The notes beneath the pieces were generated by a model that was given only the letters and a program-made list of their open reading frames with translations, searched no databases and was not told the origin of the DNA. Shown here in pieces: positions 58,566-64,000 of a stretch of DNA of 64,000 nucleotides. The position numbers and the translations under genes were made by a program. The first letter of the stretch is position 1, and every line of letters starts with the position of its first letter. The DNA lies in assembly GCA_022448645.1 (NCBI GenBank), contig JAKVBZ010000010.1, positions 1-64,000 on the forward strand. Direction: 5' to 3'. Source of the DNA: Pirellulaceae bacterium. GTDB lineage: Bacteria > Planctomycetota > Planctomycetia > Pirellulales > Pirellulaceae.

Positions 58566-60209
58566 GTGATCTTAACTCGATATTTTAGACTCAAAGTGCT
58601 GATGGCTCTGGCTGGCCTGCTTTGTTGTCACTCAGGCGGATCAGGCGATGAATTTCGCAACATGCAAACAGAAGCCATCTCCAATAACCTGACCAGTTGG
58701 GGTCGCTGGGGAAGGAAGCCGAAGAAGTATTCTGGGTGGAAGAATCATTCGAATCGCCTCATTCCCGCCTATATTTTTGGCATGTCTCTGGAATCCGTTT
58801 CTGGAGAAAACAATGTCTACCGTGACCCAGAACGACTTCGTCAGTTGTATGGTCGGAAATCAGATGCCCCTCAGGTTGAACACGGCACAGTAGACTATTT
58901 TGACCAAACTGACATCTATCATCTACAAAAAGCAGCTGTCGAATCCGGCAAGCGTCACGTTATCCTCTTTCTCTTTGATGGAATGGATTGGCAGACTTCC
59001 TGGGCGGCCAGTATCTACCGCACGGGCTCGATCCACTATCACGAGGGTCGAGGACGAGGTCTGCATTTTCTTGACTATCGAGGTGTCGCCACCGATTTTG
59101 GCTATTTTGTGTCTAGTCCACATAGCACGAAAAAGGAAACAGATGTCGATGCCCAGATCGTGCTGAATCCCGGAGGAGAGGTTTCTGGCGGGTACGATCC
59201 ATTACGTGGCGGCTTGACTCCGTGGGCCGTGTCGCCCGATGAGAAATATTTGATAGGAAAAAGTCGAGAACAACCGCACACCGTAACAGACTCAGCAGCC
59301 TCGGCCACATCGATAGCCACGGGAATGAAGACATACAACGGCGCCATCAACATGGACGTTACTGGCACACCAATTGAGCCGCTTGCGCGAGAGCTGCAGC
59401 GAGAACGAGGTTGGTCTGTAGGTGTGGTAACTAGTGTACCCATCAGTCACGCAACTCCCGCCTGCATGTATGCCAACAACGTAAAGCGTGGCGATCACCA
59501 GGATATCACTCGAGACATGATAGGTTTGCGATCTGTATCGCATCGCGCCAAGCCATTATCTGGAGTCGACGTGTTATTGGGTTGTGGCTGGGGTGAGGAG
59601 ACTCAGTCAGATGATGCCCAAGGGCGAAACTTTGTACCCGGCAATCGGTTCGTCACGGCTAGCGACATGGCAAAGATCGACGGGGATCATTCTGACAATT
59701 ACCATGTCGTACAGCGCCTACCCGGAGAACATGGCGGAAAACTGTTGGCGGCAGCCGTCGAAGCATCCATCTCTTCTGGTCAACGGTTGTTTGGATTCTT
59801 CGGTGGGCCGGGAGGGCACTTGCCCTACCAAACGGCGGACGGCCGTTTTAATCCTACGCACGGGATCGCTGCGGCAGAACAGTATTCTGAGGCGGATCTG
59901 TACGAAAACCCAACGTTGGCAGAGATGACAACGGCTGCTTTAGAGGTGCTCGGTTCCAAACAGCAAAGCTTTCACCTTATGATCGAAGCTGGTGACCTCG
60001 ACTGGGCCAGTCATGATAACAATCTGGACAATGCGATTGGCTCCGTCTTTAGTGGTGACGATGCTTTTCGTGCCGTCACGGAATGGGTCGAGAAAAATGA
60101 CTGTTGGTCTGAAACGGTTGTCATCGTGACGGCCGATCATGGCCACTATCTTGTGATCGAAGACCCGCAAGCTATTGCCAGATCATCACAACACACGGCC
60201 CAAGAATAA
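58566..60209 (+). CDS. Secreted alkaline phosphatase family protein
   Basis: 547 residues, GTG start with GGGAG seven bases upstream. Seen: signal peptide about 1-25 (VLMALAGLLCCHSGG), ILFLFDGMDWQ (first metal motif), the phospho-serine motif TVTDSAASATSIATGMKTYN, GVVTSVPISHATPAC, HLMIEAGDLDWASHDNNLD, and VTADHGHYLVI (final metal motif). The order fits alkaline phosphatase. Differences from the E. coli enzyme: DGMDW instead of DGMG, and HGHYLV where the family often has HETGG. Likely periplasmic, releasing phosphate from esters. A pho-box was not recognised. Confidence 0.9.
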   Translation: MILTRYFRLKVLMALAGLLCCHSGGSGDEFRNMQTEAISNNLTSWGRWGRKPKKYSGWKNHSNRLIPAYIFGMSLESVSGENNVYRDPERLRQLYGRKSDAPQVEHGTVDYFDQTDIYHLQKAAVESGKRHVILFLFDGMDWQTSWAASIYRTGSIHYHEGRGRGLHFLDYRGVATDFGYFVSSPHSTKKETDVDAQIVLNPGGEVSGGYDPLRGGLTPWAVSPDEKYLIGKSREQPHTVTDSAASATSIATGMKTYNGAINMDVTGTPIEPLARELQRERGWSVGVVTSVPISHATPACMYANNVKRGDHQDITRDMIGLRSVSHRAKPLSGVDVLLGCGWGEETQSDDAQGRNFVPGNRFVTASDMAKIDGDHSDNYHVVQRLPGEHGGKLLAAAVEASISSGQRLFGFFGGPGGHLPYQTADGRFNPTHGIAAAEQYSEADLYENPTLAEMTTAALEVLGSKQQSFHLMIEAGDLDWASHDNNLDNAIGSVFSGDDAFRAVTEWVEKNDCWSETVVIVTADHGHYLVIEDPQAIARSSQHTAQE

Positions 60210-60469
60210 AAGGTGTCAAAGTGGTTATGGTTTGTCGGAATCAGTGACACACAGAAGGTGTCGAGACAAATAGCTTTCTCCGTGCGAAGTAATTCCCGGC
60301 AGTGCATCTTAATTTTGAGGACGATATCTTCTACCAATGCGTTTGTGTTCATCTTGAGCCTCTGGTCAACAAAGACGGACGATGTTAGATGCAATCATGA
60401 ACATCACCTTCCTGGGCTTGCAGGCCACATCCGTCCGACAGGCATGCACTTGGCAGTGTTGCTCGCCTG

Positions 60470-60860
60470 TCAGCCAACCCAGATCGGACTCGACCAGGCC
60501 ATCTGGCCATTGTGTTGGGTCACGCGCACGTAGTACCAATCAGCGTCAAGTTGTGGGCGACGGTCATGCCAGCGAATCTGTGTGGAGTATTCTGTCGGGC
60601 CCGCCAGGCGATTCACGATATAACTTTCGCTGGTAAAAACTCCGGTAAAAGTAATTACATTGTCATCCACCAAATCTGCCAATGTCGCGACAACCGTCTG
60701 TTCGACTGGTTGGCGTAGTTGAAGTGTCAAGACAGTGTCCACTTTTTTGATCCTCGTCCCGCAGCAGTTGTGACTCGTGACGAACACCAGAAGTGATGGC
60801 GGCAGCTAAGGCTCCACCCACAAAACCTTGGCGACTAAATTCTATGGAAATGTCCTTGTG
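60470..60860 (-). pseudogene. Decayed DUF3604-like gene remnant
   Basis: The minus-strand frame 60787-60470 encodes a C-terminal part ending DADWYYVRVTQHNGQMAW and SSPIWVG, which matches the end of DUF3604-type secreted proteins (recalled family pattern). Upstream, in a different frame, around 60850-60788, is IEFSRQGFVGGALAAA, a Tat-signal-like N-terminus. The middle of a normal gene (several hundred residues) is missing, so only two ends in different frames remain. This looks like a deletion remnant. Confidence 0.55.
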
Positions 60861-60887
60861 TTTTAACCGGGCGCAATGTGCTGTGGC

Positions 60888-61928
60888 CTATTGTTGTGGC
60901 CACGATTTCAAACCGGGCCAAGAATCGGGCGCATCCCAAAAATCGTGTTTGCGGTCTCCATAATAATTGGTGACAACCTGATCCATCACTGCGGCTGTGC
61001 GGGCAGCTGTTTCGCCGGTACTGGGGCAGGTGCCCCGGCCAAGCAAGTCATTGACAACACATTGGATTAATGGTTGTTGCACGTGTGGTGGATGTGGTAT
61101 TTCAAAATGTTTCAACTGATCGTCCACTCGGAGGCAAACCGGCTCCTGGGCGAACACTGCAAAGCGAAGACTTCCCTTTAACCCCACGATCTCCACGATG
61201 TCTCGGGTATTTGAGCTGGCAAAATTCCAGGAGGCCAATCCCAGGACACCGCTACCTGTGCGAAAGTGCATCACAACAGTATCTTCGACATCGTAGAGTG
61301 CAGCGCCATTGCTGGCCATTCCTGCGACATTTTCCAGGGGGCCCAGCAGGTAGTCGATCAGATCTAGCGCGTGAGACCCCAAATCGAAGAACAAACCGCC
61401 TCCCGAATGCGGAGCCACAAGTCGCCAAGGCAGTGTTTGTGTGTCAAAGTCGGCTGGAACCGGTGCCTCCAAACGATGTTGCACTCCGGTAATTGTTCCC
61501 AGAATTCCAGAATCAATGATTTCTTTCACTTTCAGAAATCTCGGCAAAGCTCGACGATAATAGGCGACAAACAGCGGTAGATCACGGCCTTGAAATGCCT
61601 CTACCATCTGTTGGCACTCACGAAAGTTTCTGGCCATCGGTTTTTCCACGTAGGCTGGTTTACCAATCTCAGCCGCTTGCAACGCATAGGCCAGATGGGA
61701 GCCAGGTGGGGTGGCAATATAAATGGCATTCACTTCGGGGTCATGGAAAAGCTCATCCGCTGAGTCGTACCAACGGGCGACTTGATGCCGCTTCGCATAG
61801 TCTTCGGCCAGTGCTCCAGTGCGACGCATCACCGCGACCACTGAACTGTCGGTTGCCAACTGCAGCGCGGGACCGCTCTTGACTTCGGTCACGTCACCGC
61901 ATCCCAAGATTCCCCAGCGTATCGTCAC
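60888..61928 (-). CDS. Gfo/Idh/MocA-family oxidoreductase
   Basis: 346 residues, GTG start with AGGAG six bases upstream. Seen: N-terminal NAD(P)-binding RWGILGCGDVTEVKSGPALQ, AIYIATPPGSHLAYALQAAE, the catalytic-lysine motif YVEKPMARN, and a C-terminal domain with GGGLFFDLGSHALDLIDYLL. The substrate may be a sugar or inositol derivative; it cannot be told from sequence. No Tat signal, so it is cytoplasmic. It stands between the DUF3604 remnant and a divergent dioxygenase-family gene. Confidence 0.92.
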   Translation of the reverse strand: MTIRWGILGCGDVTEVKSGPALQLATDSSVVAVMRRTGALAEDYAKRHQVARWYDSADELFHDPEVNAIYIATPPGSHLAYALQAAEIGKPAYVEKPMARNFRECQQMVEAFQGRDLPLFVAYYRRALPRFLKVKEIIDSGILGTITGVQHRLEAPVPADFDTQTLPWRLVAPHSGGGLFFDLGSHALDLIDYLLGPLENVAGMASNGAALYDVEDTVVMHFRTGSGVLGLASWNFASSNTRDIVEIVGLKGSLRFAVFAQEPVCLRVDDQLKHFEIPHPPHVQQPLIQCVVNDLLGRGTCPSTGETAARTAAVMDQVVTNYYGDRKHDFWDAPDSWPGLKSWPQQ

Positions 61929-62150
61929 ATGATTCTCCTAATGAATAAGATGGGCTATCATTATGTTGCCTAGAAAAGATTGCGCCAATTCTATGCCACA
62001 GGCGGATCGGCTGTGGCAGTTTGTCGCCAACACCGGGCGTGGGCAGAAACACGCTCTTTCGACAAGAGCTCCGCGTTAGATGTGGTGGCAGGTTTGGAGC
62101 GGTCTCACGAACCTCGTTGAAGTGCTTCTCGATGAAGATCTCCAGAGTAA

Positions 62151-62945
62151 ATGATCGAACCAAACAGTTTTCAACAACTTGATGACAATGGTTATGTGCT
62201 ACTGCCTGACGTCATAAATGCGAATCTGTTGGGTCAGCTTCGCGACCAGATCACGATGCTATTCCAACGAGAAGGGGCATCGGCGGGCGCAGAGTTTCGT
62301 CAGGAACCCGGAAGTCGGCGATTGGCGAACCTGGTCAACAAAGGGGATATATTCCAGGAAATCATGGCCCACGCGGACGTATTGCCATTGGTCCAACATG
62401 TACTGGAATGCAACGTCAAGTTGAGCAGTTTGAATGCACGCTCGGCCAATCCAAACAACAAAGAGCCTCAACCGCTGCACTGTGACATGGGTGCGATACC
62501 CGATACAAAAGGAAGTTGGGTCTGTAACGTTGTGTGGATGCTCGATGATTTTACAAAAGACAACGGTGCTTTGCGCGTGATACCGGGTTCCCATCGCTCC
62601 AACCAGTTGCCACAGTCTTTGCTGGACGACTGCTTGGCCGATCACCCGCAACAGTTTTTGGTTACCGGCAAGGCAGGATCCGTGATTGTTATGAATGCGC
62701 ATTTGTGGCACGGTGGCCTGGCCAATCGAACCGATCGTCCACGTACTGCCATCCACGCCTTTTACTGCCGGCGCGACAAGCCTCAGCAGCAGTACCAAAA
62801 GCAGTTGATCGACGCAGAGGTCCAAGCTACTTTGTCCGAGAGTTTGCGCTATCTGTTGGCATTGGACGATCCGGAGAACGACCGACTTGCTCGACAGTCA
62901 GTGGAGCGCAGCGGATTCTTGCGACCTAGTCCTCATACCGACTAG
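62151..62945 (+). CDS. Phytanoyl-CoA dioxygenase family protein
   Basis: 264 residues. Seen: DDNGYVLLPDVINANLLGQL at the N-terminus, the iron-binding H-x-D in PLHCDMGAIP, NVVWMLDDFTKDNGALRVIP with GSHR, and the distal histidine in AHLWHGGLANRTDRPRTAIH, with the 2-oxoglutarate-binding Arg following. A non-haem Fe(II)/2-oxoglutarate oxygenase. The substrate is not phytanoyl-CoA by default; bacterial members hydroxylate many small molecules. Upstream ribosome-binding site is weak. Confidence 0.9.
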   Translation: MIEPNSFQQLDDNGYVLLPDVINANLLGQLRDQITMLFQREGASAGAEFRQEPGSRRLANLVNKGDIFQEIMAHADVLPLVQHVLECNVKLSSLNARSANPNNKEPQPLHCDMGAIPDTKGSWVCNVVWMLDDFTKDNGALRVIPGSHRSNQLPQSLLDDCLADHPQQFLVTGKAGSVIVMNAHLWHGGLANRTDRPRTAIHAFYCRRDKPQQQYQKQLIDAEVQATLSESLRYLLALDDPENDRLARQSVERSGFLRPSPHTD

Positions 62946-63138
62946 AGAAGGACTCCCATCCTCTGGTGCTAGAGGTTATTATGTTTCTTCTCGTTCCCAT
63001 GCTCTGTGTCGGGCCTCAGCTGCTGATATCATGCTGGGGAAGCGCAGCGCCAATCATCTCTATGTGCGTTGCCCTTACGAATACCCTTCGGCGTGCTCAG
63101 GGATGACACAAAAATCACACAAGCAGAAAGACACCTTC

Positions 63139-64000
63139 ATGGCTATCCAAAAGATAACGGGCGGGATTTGGCCTGCCGTACTGAGTGCAGTCGACACAGC
63201 CGGCACTCCTAACATGGAAGCAATGGATCAACTCGTCGAATTGTTCGTCGAGCAGGAACTGGATGGGCTGTACCTGTTAGGGTCGACCGGTCAAGGTCCA
63301 GCGCTGTCCTTGGAGACTCGTAAAGCGATCTGCGAACGCGTATGCCAAACGAACAATCATCGACTTCCGGTCATGGTTCATGTGGGTGCAGTATCTGTTT
63401 ATGATGCTATTGAGTTAGCCAAACATGCAGCTGACTGTGGTGCCGACGCCATTAGTTCGGTTCCGCCGATCTATTTTCCGGTCGACGTTAATCTCACATT
63501 CTCTCACTATGAAATGATCGCGTCAGCCACCGAGTTGCCATTTTTTCCATACCACGCGGCATTCAACCAGCTTGCGCTACCTTCGTCCGCCGAGTATGGA
63601 CGTCGGTTGAAAGAGTTACCGCATTTTGCGGGCGTGAAACTAACGGAAGCCAATTTTGCTTTCTTTTCTCAATTGCGAGATGCACTCGGTGACGATTATG
63701 TATTGTTCTCTGGGTTCGACGAATTGCTCGCCCATGGCATTATGTCTGGTTCGGACGGTGCGATCGGCACGTTTATGAACCTTTGGGGGCCGGTCTTCAA
63801 GAAGGCTGATCAAGCGATCCGACAGGGCGACACAGAAATGGGTCAACGCTTGACGCGCGTATTCCTCCGAGAGGTCATTCCTTTTGTCGTGGATCGCGTC
63901 AAGTTTATTAGTTTCTTAAGTCGCGCGATGTATCTGACGTACAATATCGACATCGGCGAGGGACGTTCGCCTTTCTGTATCGCCACGGCCACGATCGAAG
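63139..64000 (+). CDS. Dihydrodipicolinate synthase/N-acetylneuraminate lyase family protein, truncated by window edge
   Basis: The first 287 residues are visible; the stop lies beyond the right edge. Seen: GGIWPAVLSAVDTAGTPNME, LYLLGSTGQGPALSLETRKA (the GTTGE-like loop), PVMVHVGAVSVYDAIELAKH, PFFPYHAAFN with the catalytic tyrosine, and HFAGVKLTEANF with the Schiff-base lysine. The YH-A-F context around the tyrosine is closer to N-acetylneuraminate lyase than to DapA. ATG 63139 is chosen; an in-frame ATG at 63103 is possible. The product cannot be fixed from sequence alone. Confidence 0.88.
   Translation, partial: MAIQKITGGIWPAVLSAVDTAGTPNMEAMDQLVELFVEQELDGLYLLGSTGQGPALSLETRKAICERVCQTNNHRLPVMVHVGAVSVYDAIELAKHAADCGADAISSVPPIYFPVDVNLTFSHYEMIASATELPFFPYHAAFNQLALPSSAEYGRRLKELPHFAGVKLTEANFAFFSQLRDALGDDYVLFSGFDELLAHGIMSGSDGAIGTFMNLWGPVFKKADQAIRQGDTEMGQRLTRVFLREVIPFVVDRVKFISFLSRAMYLTYNIDIGEGRSPFCIATATIE

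Overview
The window looks like a planctomycete chromosome, most likely of the order Pirellulales. This rests on protein families typical of that group: cytochrome-domain DUF1549/DUF1553 and DUF1501 proteins in one operon, a secreted PQQ-type propeller, a DUF1559 pseudopilin-like protein, dockerin and PEP-CTERM surface proteins, futalosine-pathway menaquinone genes, and Gfo/Idh/MocA and sugar-phosphate-isomerase TIM-barrel enzymes. No rRNA, tRNA, CRISPR array, integrase or transposase was recognised. The species cannot be named from the sequence.

Region 1 (1-7.9 kb, minus strand) is a replication core read dnaA, dnaN, a dciA-like gene, gyrB, then a truncated SDR dehydrogenase; a cysteine desulfurase lies upstream of dnaA. 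The dnaA-dnaN gap carries TAG-triplet repeats resembling a DnaA-trio. DnaA is divergent: domain I is missing and the Walker B motif is altered. Region 2 (8-10 kb) has a small secreted protein, ScpB with a very acidic tail, and a sirtuin. Region 3 (10.6-17.8 kb, minus) is a tight run: argH, a HEAT-repeat protein with a receiver-like segment, a sigma-54 activator without a receiver, a HemX/CcsA-type membrane protein, hemA, and the sirtuin. Region 4 holds carB and a TM2-domain gene broken by a one-base shift in a G-run.

Region 5 (22.2-29.6 kb, minus) is a four-gene secreted/catabolic operon: DUF1553, DUF1501, PQQ propeller, enolase-superfamily enzyme. Region 6 (29.9-40.1 kb) is mixed. It has a decayed ECF sigma N-terminus, a TIM-barrel enzyme, an EamA transporter translationally coupled to a SenB-like selenosugar synthase, a VOC protein, a ferredoxin / FAD-oxidoreductase / MoaD-like set resembling the accessory genes of tungsten aldehyde oxidoreductase but without its catalytic subunit, a BON protein and a methyltransferase.

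Region 7 (40.2-44.2 kb) is the most striking. Two cobalamin riboswitches lie at the two outer ends and point toward each other. Each leads a surface-protein unit: a PEP-CTERM protein on the plus strand, and a DUF1559 protein plus a dockerin/PEP-CTERM protein on the minus strand. The units converge on a shared hairpin terminator. No known B12 transport or synthesis gene is present, so these surface proteins are candidate components of a corrinoid-responsive system.

Region 8 (44.3-64 kb) contains a ROK-family protein, mqnC and mqnA, a TIM-barrel protein, uvrA, a dGTPase-like HD protein, a membrane PIN-TRAM protein, an orphan DNA methyltransferase, a lactonase-type propeller, a short membrane peptide, a Cys-rich fragment, a DUF1805 protein, alkaline phosphatase, a decayed DUF3604-like remnant, a Gfo/Idh/MocA oxidoreductase, a phytanoyl-CoA-dioxygenase-family protein and a truncated DapA/NanA-family lyase.
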